NCBI RefSeq assembly: GCF_000002865.3
Contig: NW_001865069.1
Span: forward strand, 137,555 to 201,554
Direction: 5' to 3'
Length of the DNA stretch: 64,000 bases
DNA from: Monosiga brevicollis MX1
Taxonomy: Eukaryota > Opisthokonta > Choanoflagellata > Craspedida > Salpingoecidae
Shown here: in pieces, positions 1 through 12,627 of the stretch
Layout: every line of letters starts with the position of its first letter
Position numbering within the stretch: position 1 is the stretch's first letter
Position numbers and translations under genes: made by a program
The notes under the pieces: model-generated
What the model saw: only the letters and a program-made list of their open reading frames with translations
Told to the model about the DNA's origin: nothing
The model's database searches: none

Positions 1-87
1 AAGCTGCACGTAATCCTCGCCGTCATCCTAAACGCGCACCCACAGACAGCAACGTGGCGCGAACTTCATGAGTAAGGCGTGTGAACA

Positions 88-3000
88 TCATTCAAATCGT
101 TTGGCAGCCGTTTGACGCACAGCATCAGCCTCCTCCTCATTGTTCTTCTCCTCTTCGTTGTTGTTCTCATCCTCGTTGTTCTCCTCCTCGCCATTGTCGG
201 CCTCCTCTTCGTGCTGGCTGTCCTGCTTCTCTGGAATGATGGTCGCCTCGTGCGTGTCGGCGGAGTGTTCCTCGTCCTCTGTCCCCGCTTCAGTTGGAAC
301 GGGGGAATCGGCCACGATCGTCCCCAAGATGGGAATGTTGACCTGCTGCTGCTTGCCCCACATACCCTTGGCCTGGTGTTGCTTGGCAGCCCGACGCCGC
401 TGCAAGCTCTCGAGCAGCTCCTGCTCAGAATACTATCGGTTACAACGTGGTCAGTACCCAAACGAGCGCAATTCGAAACGGCGGCGCTCCAACAGTGACA
501 GGTAGAGGGAAGGTGAAGAAATCTCACCGTGTCCAAGATGCTGCTATGATCCGCCGAAGGCACTTCCCAGGCCTGGGGTTTCGGACGCTGCGCAGCAGCC
601 TCCTTAACCTGCTCGTTTTCGTGATCTTCCAGCAACTAGCACAGGCAAAAGCACGCAATCCATCGAGAAAGATCAGCTCCAAAGCCTTTCCTTATCCAAC
701 CCCACACAACACGAGAAATATTGTCATCCGCGGGACTTGCCTGGTGAACATCAATGTTTGCGGGGGGCTCGGAATGCGGTCGTGGTGGGGCGGCAGGCGC
801 ATCAGCACGATTGTTGGCACGGTTCACCAAGGTTCGTAGACCAGGTTGGCGCTTGGCTCCGTCGCCGGAGGGGGGCGCTGATGCGGGTGGGTGGGGTGAT
901 GAAGCACCCCCAGCGGCGCTCTTGACAGGTGGGGGCGCCGCTGCGGCCATTGGAGTGGGGCGAGCTGCCGGGACCTGTTTGTTATTAATCGGTGCAGGAG
1001 CTGGTTTGTTGCCCGACGCGGTGGCCCCGTCATCGTCGTCCGTAAGCCATGAAGGGTCAATGGGCTGCCCACGGGCGCGAGCCTTGTTGATCATGGCCTG
1101 CTTTTGGCGCTGGCGGTACTCGCGGTTGACGTCGGCCTTGGCTGGCTGGGCCATGTTCTGTCGCCAAGCCCCTCGCTCGGCCCCGGCAGGCACCATTCGA
1201 GCCAACTTCTCGTGGCGCTGACGCACTTCATCTTTGTACTCCTACGGCATGACAAAACCACACAGGTTTACATTCAAGCAGGCCGACCGCATAAGTACGG
1301 GCCGAAGGTCGATTCTTCCTCCGCTGAACAATGCATCAAGGTTTACCTGAGCTTGCTTGTTCTTCAGAGCATCAAATGCGCGCACGCGATCATCATCATG
1401 GGACTTTTTAGCCTTGTTTGAGCTGCCCGAGCTGCCCGAGCTGCCGGAGGGCTTGGAAAGTTTCTGGCCGTAGACGGCGGCCAAACGCTGCTGCCGGTTG
1501 CGTTGCCCGGGCTGGGGGGCATTGTAGACGCTAGCAGCAGAGGCAATGCGACTGCTGTTGCTGCTACCACCACTACCGGCGTGGCCTGAACCCGCGGCTG
1601 AGCGACGGCTGTGGCCCGAAGCTGACGAGGACACCCCAGCACGGGAGCGTCGCTCGCGTTCAGAACGAACAGAGCCTCCTGGCATGACGAAACGAGGACC
1701 TGCCGTGAGCCAAATTGTTTCCATGCGCAAGACATTGCGCAATAGGACACGTACCAGAGGCTCGACTGCTGGCCATTGAGGCGGCGCTGGTCGGACGCTG
1801 GGCACCTGAGCTTGGTCGGCTCAGCTCGGGATCCAACGCGCGAATCTTTGAAGGATCGCTGTGCAAGATGGTGTGCGACATCTCCTTGGCATACAGCGTT
1901 TCTCCGAGGAAAGTAGCGATGCGGCGCTTGATGATGGGCATCTCCAAGATGCGGTTGATACTCGGGCGCTGACGCGGGTCACGGTGGAAGCACTATCAAA
2001 ACAGGTCCAACACGGAAGATGAGATGCAAGCACACCTGCATGCTATTGTGCAGGGCATTGCGTCAGGCATACCATTTCCACCAAGCTGCGCAGACCCTTG
2101 CTGTAAAAGGAGGGGATTGGGGGATAGTTGCCACGGATGATTTTGAGAATCAAGCCCTTCATGGACCCAGCCTCAAAAGGATGCTTGAGTGTTGCCATCT
2201 CATACAAGATGCAACCCAAAGACCAGATCTGCCGATATACCCCAATCAAAAAAAGCAGCATGAGAAAGACACGCAAAGGTCGATAACTGGTGGAACAGCG
2301 AGCTCCTCAAATCAACAAAAGCTGTGCACGGAGGAAACAGAATGGGAAGGCATCAACACACGTCACTCTTGTTGTTGTACGGCTTGTTCTCGCAAATTTC
2401 CGGAGAGAGATAGTACGGAGTTCCGATGAAGGTCCGAGCCAATTCGCCCGTGGTTTTGAGCACGCGAGCGATGCCAAAGTCACCTATACCAACCAAAATG
2501 TATCTCAATGAGCGCTGAGTAAGGGCCATCAGGGAAATGCTGTGACAGGTGTTGCACTTTTGCAGGATGCGTACCGAGTTTGAGGATGTTGTTCCGGGTC
2601 AAAAAAATGTTTTGGGACTTGAGGTCACGATGCAGGATTTTTTGATCATGCACATGCTTGATGGACAAGCACAGTTGCACAAACCTAATTTGATTGTCCC
2701 AAAAACGGAGATGTATGAGCACACCGCCACAGCCCAAGCAGGCTAGGGCAGTGAAGCAAGACACCACGCGAAATCACCTACCAATCGAGGATCTGATCTT
2801 CCGGAAAGTTGACGCCCTTCTGCGCGTTGATCTTTTGGCACAAGTCACCTTGAAATGAAGAAAAACCAGTTTGCAGCAGCAGGTGAAGGTAGATGGTGGC
2901 TCACAGGGGCACGACAAAGAGGAAAGTATCAGGCCTACCCACCACCATCACAGTAGTCCATGACAATGTAGAGGCTCTTGCGCTCCTCGAAAGAGTCATG

Positions 3001-3326
3001 GTAGGAAACAATGTTAGGATGAGCCATCTTCTTGAGAACGGCGACCTCCTTGCGAGACTCGCGTTGCTCTTTGACCGACATCTAAACCACCAAAGACACG
3101 TCAATTTCAAAGCGCAAGGGCCGCAAATTGTCTTTCTTATTCATTCGAGCAGTGGTAAATGGGCAAATGTCCATGTGAACTCAGTTCAGTGGGGTCGTGT
3201 TGGAAAACAAACCTTGTTCATCTTGATCTCCTTGATGACGTACTGCTTCTGGCTTGTCTTGTGCTTGGCGAGCAGCGCCTTGCCATAGGCACCTTCGCCC
3301 AACGTCTTGATGATCCGGTAGCGGTC
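88..3326 (-). CDS. NEK1-like serine/threonine kinase
   Basis: A NIMA-related kinase, close to NEK1 among families I remember; such kinases act at cilia, centrosomes and in DNA damage signalling. Exons that join in phase are 3326-3213 (glycine loop GEGAYGKA, then VIKEIKMNK with the VAIK-type lysine), 3081-2943 (MDYCDGG hinge), 2848-2782, 2684-2575 (catalytic loop HRDLKSQN), 2483-2362 ([12 protein letters not shown]), 2228-2073, 1992-1755, 1699-1347 and one starting at 1241. Later exons hold a Ser/Gly-rich tail, a basic-acidic linker and a C-terminal Glu/Asn-rich stretch ending at a stop at 88-90. The initiator ATG was not found: the first visible exon opens with DRYRIIK after a good acceptor, so a tiny first exon lies upstream. 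A possible extra acceptor near position 27 could mean that an alternative form runs off the left edge. Kinase identity is secure; the NEK1 subgroup is an inference. Confidence 0.85.
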
Positions 3327-3984
3327 CTGTGCAACCCATTGACATGTCCGAGCAGGTACCCCAGGAGGTCAGTATAACAAACAGCGCGAGGAGGTTGACA
3401 GGAACGCAGAAACAGAGGTTTCAAAGGGGGTGAATCGAACACCCGCGAAACGCGCAAAGCCAATAATTTGATGCGGGCTCATGCAGCTGCCGTTTGTTTT
3501 GCCGAGCCTGTGTGTGCGTGCGCCTGTGTCGTGTGCAGATCAAAGATCGATTGCCGTACCATTTCGGCGGGTCGAAGCAGGGGCGCGGGCTCGTTGACAA
3601 CAGGTCTCTCTACAACTGATGGAGTCCAACAGGTGTCAACGGCAAGGTCAAAGGCTGAACCATGCTCACAGTGCTCATGAGATCGTCGAGTCAATCAGAC
3701 GAGAATGTTAAACCCCATCTCCGATGTTCCACCCCGTACTGCCGAGCCACAGACCATGCGAGAAGCTCACTTGTTGTCGCACTGTCTCACGGGTCGCTGC
3801 CGTCACACAAGACCCAACCCCTCGGAAAAATAAGTGTGTGTAAAATTCAATTTTCAAAATAACAACGAAAGAAAGACAAACACGTCGAAAGTAAAAAACT
3901 TTACATACAAACATCCATACAAAAAAAAAAAAAGAAAGACGACTTTGGTGATCGGCAAATCTAGGCCAAGTTGATGACGAAGAC
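3327..3984. other. NEK-like 5' region and intergenic DNA
   Basis: This stretch lies between the kinase and the end of the SYCP2-like copy. It should contain the missing first kinase exon and its promoter, but no convincing ATG plus donor could be chosen. The part near 3830-3930 is A-rich. No other gene was recognised. Confidence 0.4.
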
Positions 3985-6900
3985 AGAGGTGAAAGGTTAC
4001 TCGAGCATCGAGGCCATGAGCATGAGCTGCTTGGAGCGAGCGCGCTCCGAATCTTGAGTCATGGCCTGGACGACTTGCAGGGCCTCTCGCAAGCAGCCTT
4101 CGCGAGCTGCGTGCGAGTGTTGTTCCAGCTTGGTGGCGACCGCCTCGGTCGAGATGCTCTCAAGCAGGCGTTGCGCCTCCCCCCACGCCACCTTGGCCTG
4201 TAGCAGCCGGGTTTTGAGCACCTGGCGCTCTTGACCCAGCTGCTGCAGCAGCTTATGGCCTCGTGCCACGAGCTGCCGGCGTCGGCGGCGCAACTGCTGG
4301 CCCTGCGCTGCCAGCCCAAGCTTGGCGTGCCGCCCTTGTATCCTGACGCATTGCCGCCATCAGCCAGCACCCCCAAGGATGGAGGGCAGTTCAGACCAAT
4401 ATGAGTAGAATGGGGTGGTCCGAGCAGCGTGGAAGGGGTAGTCGGGGAGCGACTGTCTTAGGACCGCCCCGAAAAGTCAACCGTTTGGGGAGATCAAGCA
4501 CGTACATGGTCATCAGGTCGTCATCTTGCTGCTCCAGCGTGGCCAGGGTGGCACGCGCCCGATCTTGAAGGGCCGCGAGCGATGCCGTCTCCACCTCATC
4601 CCCCGCATCCGTCTATCACCCCCAACGCCCATCCGCCCGGTAGCGAGGGGTGTAAAAATGTGAGCGAGACACAAGCCCTCCAAGTGGGGAGAAAGAAAGA
4701 CACCGGTGATCATGCCCGGGTAGCACTTACACGTACCTGAGCAACCTGGTCGGAAGCCACTCGAGGCGAATCGGGCACCGCTGCTGCTTCAAGCCTACAC
4801 ATTAGCAACAAAATGTGAGAAGGGTCGCCTATACCCCAGATCAGCCTAGCGAGAGCATTGATTCAGCCACCCAAAGCCTCACTCGTCATCGAGAATGAGA
4901 CGCCGCTGAACCCCGGCGCCGTCGGATCGGCGGACATTCGACTTTTGAGCCTTCCACTGCACCACGTCCGGGGTCGGGTCCTGCGGTTGGCCAATCGACA
5001 AATCGGATTTGCCCCGCTTGGCTCGTGGCGCGTCGTTGTTGTCCATGACCTGCTTGCGCCGCCGCCCACCTCGCAGCGCCTTGGCTCTTTGGCGTGCCTC
5101 CTGCTCCGACAGCTCGGGCGCCTCCGACGGCTCCTGTTCAGCCTGCTCCTCGGCGTCCTCGTCCTCATCAGCATGATCGTCCTTGTGGCGGTTTGGCACA
5201 GCCGCACGCTTCTGCCCATGGTTCTTCTTGGTGCCAGCTCGGCGGGTTGTTTGGCGTTGCTTTGATGCCCGCCCCGTTGTGGAAGAGTCCCACTGCTGGA
5301 CGGCAGCATTGCTTCGTGTACTGCGCTTGCCGCTCCACTTCTTGTTGCCCGCTGACCCGGCTGCTTGCTTGCGCACGACACGCTTCGCCCGCTCTTCCTC
5401 TTGTCCTTCTGCTTTCTTGCTCACCAGGTCCGGGCTGGCCGTCGCTTGGCCCGCTTCCGACGACAGGTCCAACGAGTCCTCATCGACGTCCTCTGCAGCT
5501 GCAGCTGCAGTCGAGCGGACGAGACGACGACGCTCCGCAGCCTCGAGCACCGCGGCCAGCTCCTCCGTATCCATCGAGTCCTCTGCCTCCGAGTCCATGC
5601 GTGCAGCCGCATTGGCCAGCACGCTCAGCCTTGCGCAGCACCTCCCGACGGCGCCTCGCGTTGCCATTGGCGATGGCTTCGACGTCACCATCATCATCAC
5701 CATTGCTCTGGCCACCATCTGGGCCGCAATCGCCATCGCCATCCTCGGCGTCTTCGTCGTCAATCGCCTCCTGCAAGTCTGCCAGTGTCAGGCCGCAACT
5801 CGCCAAAAGCGCCTTGGTATAGGGCTCCTCCCCGATCTGTGGCCAGGCAAATGGCAGGGTGTGGAGCAACGTAACGACGGAGCAGACAACGACAGCACCA
5901 GCATGGGGTCCGCATGAGTGCCGTGCGAGTACCGCCATGATCCCGAGCTTAGTGTTTGCGTGCAAGCGGCCAAACCTGAGGCTGTGACGCTTTGGTGATA
6001 GGTGCTGGGCTAGTCTCGGGTGGGGTGTCAGGAATGGCTTGCACCTCGCTGCGTGGCGTGCGAACCACGACCAGCGAGCGATAGGGCAATTCGCCCATGC
6101 GGCCCTGCGAGTCACGACACGAGTACAAGCTCAGCATAAGGATCATTTGAACTTTCAAGCATTAAGCGATCAATCGACGAGATCGTGTTTAATCGCAGTG
6201 TGCCCCCAGACCATGGCACACGCATGTTTACATTGTGTACGCACCCGTTTCCCTGCCGCCTGAGCCTCTGAGGCAGTTTTGGCGCTCTTCAGAGCCTCGA
6301 GCTTCTTTTTCGCTTCGGCAAGTGCGTGGTCATATTCAGCCTACCCGATCGCCCCCAAAAAAGCCACCCAGCGAATGAGTCACCCCAGATACAAGCTCAA
6401 ACTACGCTACATGTCGCGCGCCCCTAGCACCACCAACGCACGCACACACAAACACACACACACCTCTGCTGCTGCTCGTGTCATGCCCTCTGCGGCGTTG
6501 CTCTGCACAGAGCCTGGACTTGCATTGCTTGAATCGCTCTCCTGCACGTGTTTCTTGATAAACGGGGGATCTTGCTCGGCTGGCGAGGCAGATGGACGCT
6601 GCTTCCCACGCTTGCTGCTCTTGCGAGGCGCCTTGGTGGTGGTGGTGGTGGTACCAGGACGTTGAACGGCTTTGGTGGACGCTGTTGCCGCGGCTGCAGC
6701 ACCCACGGCGCGTGCTTGCGCACCAGCCCGAGCATCAGCTTGGTTTGGCCGTGGTTTGAGCAGCTCTTGAGACTCAAATTCCTGGCTCGAGGTCAAACCC
6801 AGATCTGGATCTGGGTTGTGGCCGAACCTCTTGGTTGGCTCTGGCGACTCTGAGGAACTTTGTTGGTCCGTCTGATTTGCCGGATCCACCTGCGTGGGCT

Positions 6901-9304
6901 GTTCCGGTGATGCGTGGGAACTCGAGTCGGCGTCCGTGCAGGCTGACGCCGGCCCGTCATTGTCGGGACTTGTGGCACGAACACCCACGGTAACAGAGCG
7001 GATTGTGCGCACCATCTTGTCCTAGATGGGCGCACCCACAAAGCATGCACACATGGACAGCACATCAGGAAGCTGGGACCCAATAATCACGGTACAAAGG
7101 GGGTCCTTGTCACAAGGCACCAGAGACCAGCTTAGCATGTGGCAGGCTGGCAGTGTGCAGACGTGTCTTCCTTTCGAGACCATGCAGCAGCCACCAAACG
7201 TGGTAGCACCCCTACCTGCGCCTGACGCTTGTCAATTCGAATGGGCATGATAACAGCGACCGAGCGCGGCTCCACCCGCTCTTGCTTGTCAGCTCCAAAG
7301 ACCAGTGCCGCGGCCGGTCCCGGGTGAATCGCCGGCTCAAACGTCAGCGTGACCACACCTGCCAACGGATGTCCTGCTCCCTCTACCTGCACCGTCAGCA
7401 CATCTGTCACACCACAAATAGTTACGGCAAATCCACAACCAGGGCGAGCATGGATGAGAATGGCAGCCAAGGTGCATGCATCAAGATCGTTGCGTTGCGC
7501 CAGCAGTGGGTCGGGCGTACTTTTGGCTGCGGAAAAGCGCGTCACATGCTGAGCCTTGATGACCACAACACAATCGTCCTTGTTGGTGTACGTCAGGCAT
7601 TGCGAGCGCTGGTTGAAGTGGCAGAGCGTGCGCTCTTCCTGCAAGGCCCGAGCGACTTGAGCACGAGCCTCGTGTTTGATGGAGCGTGCCGTCAGCGATT
7701 GCACGCTGGGGTGTTTCACGGCCTGATTGAGCTCGACCAAAAGCTGACAGGCCTCCTCGTCAAAGGCCGCCACGTCCAGGTCCTGAAAAGCCTGTTGCCA
7801 CGATGCTGGAAACACCCCATCACAATGACCCGCGATGGCCTCGCGATCCTGGGAACCGGTCAGGCAAAGTGATGAGGTGGTTTGCTTTTGTGTGGGTTGG
7901 CTGCTTGGGACCGCTGTCGCCTCCATTCACGTGGTGTTGGAGGGCTTGGCAATGCTTTACAGGTCATGGCAAGCGTCATTCGTCTGTGGTGTTTTTTTTT
8001 TTTTTTTTTGTTTTTTTTTGTTTTTTTGTTTTGTTTTTTTTTGGTTTTTTTTTATGGTTAAAGCGATGCAGCGTACCTTGGAGCCCATGATGGAGTAGAG
8101 AACTTGGAGCGCTTCAAATTGTAGATCAAAGTCTGGTGTTGGCACACAGGTGAGCGTAGAGGGCACGCTTGGACAAGGCAGGAGCATGGGTGGTAGACAA
8201 GAGCAACGGACCGCCCAGGGCAGGCAGACGCTGCAAGTGCGTGGCCAACTGGCGATGGTCCAGGTTGCATTCACGTTTGTACAGCTCGCGCTGGTTGGGC
8301 AGAGCGCTCTGCATCATGGCGTTGAGGGCTGAGGCTGCCTATGCGTGTTGCCCAAGACGGGAACCATCAGAATCACTTGTTGGGGTATCCCCGATATGCA
8401 CCCTGCGGTTGGCTGGGGACGAACGGTGGTGAAAAACAAATGATCGAAACGCACCGCGAGTCCACAATCGGGATGGCCCGTGCCAAAGGTCACCTCAAGC
8501 AGGGCTTGAATGATGCCGGCCATGATGCGCGAGTGGAGATTGCGGCGCGGCGAGCCGAGGTAGAACATGAGGATGCGCAAAAAGGCCACAGCCACGGCCG
8601 TTGGGGCTTTGGGGCCCACAAGCTCGAGAAAATGCTGTTGCCGAAGCGCCTCGCTGATAAAGGTGCTGACACCGCTGCGATCAGACGGGTCCTCGAGCTG
8701 GCGATACAGGATCTTGGCTAGCAGGGCCAGGACCTCGAATTTGGACTCGGACAGAGCCTGTGGACTCGATGGGGCAGCGGCAAGTGGTTGAGGACACCAA
8801 TGAGTAGAATGCAGTCGAAACAGGTGGAACAGTAGATGTGCGATCGGAGAAAAGGGTTGGGACTGCATTTGAGGCTAATGCGAGGGGCCGGCAGAAGCCC
8901 ACCTGCTGGATGGCTGCCTGTAGGGGAGCATGGTGTTTTTTAAGGATCTTGAGACGGCAGCTGGGGACGCTCAGCAGCTTGTGGAGCCGACTGATGGGCT
9001 GGGCCCCACCCAGCGCCGCACTCAGCTCATCCTGCGCGGCCATCACGTCGTGCCAGGAGGGGTCTGACCGATACAACTTTCACCGGCAGCGACGGGAGGG
9101 GAGGGGGGAACCTGTCGGCTTTGGTACGGAAGCAAGCAGCGCCAGTGAAAACTGCAACCCGCTTCAAGCTCCATCGTTGTCGTTGTCGTTGCTGCTGTTG
9201 CTGTTGCTGCTGCTGCTGCTGCTGTTGCTCTGTGAGAAATGCCTTATACCCAGCTTTGCAAAATTAAATTGTCGACAAACCATGAGTGTTTTTTCCCGCC
9301 AAAA
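3985..9304 (-). repeat. Left arm of 5.3-kb inverted duplication
   Basis: Reading the minus strand from 9304 to 3985 gives nearly the same sequence as the plus strand from 42640 to 47932. Over most of the arm, left plus right coordinates sum to 51920, so there is almost no net indel. Beyond the one-base difference near 5624 the sum is 51919. Similarity stops at GCCAAAA near 9304 on one side and just after the stop codon near 3985 on the other. No transposase, terminal inverted repeats or obvious target duplications were seen, so this is a segmental duplication and not a recognised mobile element. Confidence 0.95.
3997..9043 (-). pseudogene. SYCP2-like gene, frameshifted left copy
   Basis: The left copy matches the intact gene at 42877-47922 exon for exon: 9043-8903, 8757-8455, 8338-8212, 8132-8077, 7848-7216, 7021-6464, 6340-6245, 6104-5976, 5836-4883, 4794-4737, 4612-4506 and 4342-3997. 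Exon 9 is 954 bases here and 953 in the other copy. One extra base near 5624 (CGCTCAGCC here, CGCTAGCC there, read on the plus strand of this arm) changes the frame at about residue 750, and translation then stops some 45 codons later. The acidic/basic linker and the C-terminal coiled coil would be lost. Downstream exons keep an open frame, which points to a young lesion, an assembly error, or a truncated product that is still used. Without the extra base it would be a second complete gene. Confidence 0.75.
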
Positions 9305-9352
9305 CAAACAGCCACATGATGACAAAACAGAACAGCTCATCCTTTTGCATGT

Positions 9353-9537
9353 GTCTCTCTCTCAAACTCTCTCCTCTCTCCTCTCTCTCTCTCTCTCTCT
9401 CAAACTCTCAAACTCTCAAACTCTCTCTCTCAAACTCTCTCTCTCAAACTCTCTCTCTCAAACTCTCTCTCTCTCTCTCTCTCTCAAACTCTCTCTCTCA
9501 AACTCTCTCTCTCAAACTCTCTCTCTCTCTTAAACTT
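9353..9537. repeat. CT-rich compound microsatellite with CTCAAA units
   Basis: CT dinucleotide runs are interrupted at irregular intervals by CAAA, giving repeated CTCTCAAACTCTCT units. The array lies about 50 bases beyond the end of the left duplication arm and about 65 bases upstream of the ATG of the palmitoyltransferase gene, so it probably falls in that gene's promoter or leader. A shorter array of the complementary unit lies at 40769-40838. Confidence 0.95.
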
Positions 9538-9601
9538 CATTCTTCACACACTCTCACTCTCTCGCTCTCTTGCTCCTCCGTGTGTGTGTGCGATTGTCGC
9601 C

Positions 9602-12600
9602 ATGGCGGTCAATGTGAACCCGCGGGCGATCAAGGATATCGTGGCGGCGTATCAGCTGGAGAAGGCAGCCGATGAGAAGATTCCGGTCATCTCCACTATT
9701 GTACAGGGACGATTGACGCAGCTGAGGTGAATCTTTTGTGGTCTTTTTCCTGAGCGGTTCGCCAAACACGTGGGGAGGGGCAGCCCCTATGCGCGCCGCT
9801 GATCTATCCGTTTCCTCGGCCCATACGATATTGATGCTGATGGAATGCTGCTTGGGACTCGGTCTGGGTAGGAAAGCCGTCGAGACTGCTGCTACGCTTG
9901 ATGAACGCGATGCTTACGGCGCGACCCCCTTGCATTGGGCCTGTTTCTCTGGCTACGCCCCCCTCGCATCGGTATGAAGGGTGGCTCTTGTCTCAAGTCA
10001 TGAGCGCGTCAGGACGATATTTCCTTTGCTTAGCCCTGGACGGCCCTTGTTCCGTCTGACCCTGAGTATTGCTTTGCCACACAGTTGATCCTTGAGAAGG
10101 ATCCAAGCCTTATCCATGCTACTACCAATGATGGTCAGACGGCACTCATGTGGTGCTGCATGGCCCCAGGTGCGCTTCCCTCGGCCACACTGTTTTCCTT
10201 GCATCGCTCACCGCAAACCCTTTCCAAAGTTTGCCGCATGATCAGCTGCCATGTAGCTCTGACTCCTTTTGCTTCCCCTCTGTCACAGCTGTTAAATCAA
10301 CCACCTTGAGCGTCATGCGTCTTCTTTTGGCGGCTCATCCGGCCACAATCAATCTCGTGGATAAGCATGGCAACAGCGCATTGGCCTACGCCATTCAGGC
10401 ATGATCGAGTGGTGGCCACTTTTACCGCGTCAACACGAGTTTTGGCCTTGAGCTTACCGTCCCTGAATGCCCGCTGCTGCTCTTTGAAATGGGATGGTTT
10501 CTGCTAGATGAATCTGGACATTGTCGTTCTGGCCCTCCTCATGGCGGGTGCAGACCCAAATTCTCGCAACCAAAAAGGCGCTACGCCCGTTCATTGGGCT
10601 GCCTTTTCTGGGAGCCTTAACGCCTTGTTTGCTCTCCGGGTATGCACACCACGCGCCACCGGTCCTCCTCGGGAAATTACAAGAGCATCGCGCAACATAG
10701 ATAGACAATGACTCTGCTCTGCGTCGCTCCATTGACCTTCAATCTCACCTGATTGTACTTTTATTCCTAGGCACACGGTGCCAACATGTCCGTCATTGAT
10801 ACCGACGGCAACTCAGCCCTCCATCGGGCAGTGCAACGGTACGCATCACAGTCAAACAGATTACGCCCATTGCTCCCGTGCTCATCTTGTTCCGCTGATC
10901 TTGACTCTATTAGTGGGCACTTGATGCCATGCAAATTTCTGCTCGATCGACCGATGTATCGCTTCAAAATGGATCCTCTCATGGCCAACAACGAGGGCTG
11001 GACGTGCGTTGACACTGCCGAGGTACGCGTGTGCTGCGCGATGGCAGTTGGACCATGGTTGTCAGCGTCTTGCACGACAGGTTGTCACGCTGATCCGCTC
11101 CCTCCTTCTCCCCTCGCTTTTTGCAATTGGATAGCGCTACAACCTGCAAGACATCCGCACGGAATTGATGAAAGTGGTCAAAAGCCAGAACAATCGTCTC
11201 AGCAACCCTAACAATCTCTATGTGTGTCTTGAATGTTGACTCGCTCTTGCTCGCCACGTTTTTGGCTTCGTGCAAATCTCTCACGAGCAATGTGTGCGTG
11301 TTTCCTCCATAGTATGGATACATGGCATCGACGCTGGTGTGCTTTGCCTTGTGGTTTGGCTTCCTTTGGCCCGCAACAGAGTGCGTCGGCCTGGCCTCGT
11401 CGTCCTTGGCCACTACTTTACTGACATGTCGTTGCACGGTTGCTGGTCATCCATTTGCTTCTCACTCATGCGTCTTGTTTCGGTTTTTTTGTTTTGTTTT
11501 CTCGGCTTTTTTAGTGAGCGCTTGTATGGTTTGAATCGAGTGTGCTTTGCACTTCTCGTCGTCTGGCTTTTGAACTGGTACCGCACCAGCTCGGTACGAT
11601 CTATCTGCTTGTCTGGCTCATGCGTAGACCGTGGCTTGCCAGGTGAGATGTGCTTGCCCGATCTTACTCTGCCAGTATTGATACACAGATGGATCCCGGT
11701 ACGGTGCGGTGCTCAGTGCCACGGGCTGAGCTGAAGCGCAAGTTGCTCGAGGGACCAGAGCTCAGTGTGGATCCGAAGCGCATCTGCTTCACCTGTGGTA
11801 TTGAACGGGTGTGTGCGTGCATGTGGCAGTCCTTTCTGCTTGCCTATTCCATTCCATCCTTGATGCCCACTCACCCTTCGCTTGGTGGTGGCACTGTTGT
11901 CTTATTTTGGTTGCGATCTTATCTATTCGTAATAGCCGCTGCGATCAAAGCACGAGCCTTTTACAGACAAGTGCTACCACCGTTTTGATCATTACTGTGC
12001 TTGGATGGACGCCGTGGTGGCTGACGACAATCATCGCAACTTTGTCTTTCATTTGTCACTGCAAATGCTTGGTCATCTCCTCTTTCTCTATCTGTGCATC
12101 GTGGCGGGTCAGCAACTCGATGTCATGGGATCGCCTCTTATCACGCTTGCCATGGTTGCCTCCGTGGCCATCAACATCTTTGGTACGTTTTTGCCTGCGC
12201 ATGGCTTCACCCTGCTAGATCATCTCGTCCACTCAGCCTTTGTCATAATGTTTTTCAGGTGTTATGTTTGCGGGCCAAGTGTGTCGGGGTCAATGGAAAC
12301 AGGTGCTCATGGACGCGACGACCAATGAGCTGCTTAACATTGAGAAGCCGCCCTACAAGTACATGGTTCCTGCGGGTGGCACAACCGTCGAAGGTGTGTT
12401 TGTACATCCATCCTGCACCAGGCTTGACCTTGCACCCTTGGCGCTGGGGGACGTTGACTCACGCCCGCCCCATCTACAACGCCCCGTGAACTATAAACAT
12501 AGATGTCAAGAGCCCTTGGCACCATTCCAAGCTCACAAGTTTCTTGCGGTTCTGGGTCCACCCGAGCCGCCGCCGCTACTATGAGCTCCCTGGTCTTATC

Positions 12601-12627
12601 AAGGAGTGTGTAGAGGCTGATGCTTGA
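9602..12627 (+). CDS. Ankyrin-repeat DHYC palmitoyltransferase (Akr1/HIP14-like)
   Basis: A multi-pass membrane S-acyltransferase of the ankyrin-bearing class (yeast Akr1, animal ZDHHC17/13). The first exon starts at 9602 and ends before GTGAATC near 9727. Ankyrin units follow, for example ATPLHWACFSG, GQTALMW, GNSALAYAIQ, GATPVHWAAFSG and GNSALHRAVQ. Hydrophobic segments lie near 11310-11440 and 11520-11600, then the catalytic exon, with more membrane segments near 12060-12190. The active site reads FDHYC (Asp at 11987-11989), as in Akr1, followed by NHRNF. A TTNE motif (the TTxE signature) sits at about 12320, and the product ends ECVEADA with a stop at 12625-12627. Several zinc-ligand positions usual in the cysteine-rich domain are not conserved. 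The intron after AIQ near 10398 appears to use a GC donor. Confidence 0.85.

Noticed and set aside
3425-3450. A T-arm-like stem-loop (GGGTG-TTCGATT-CACCC on the minus strand)
   Set aside because: No matching acceptor stem, D-arm or anticodon arm lies at the right distance, and the only A-box-like stretch is too close. It is probably chance.
7992-8052. The T-rich tract as the tail of a retroposed copy
   Set aside because: It lies inside an intron of the SYCP2-like gene, is broken by regular single bases, and both arms still have all introns.
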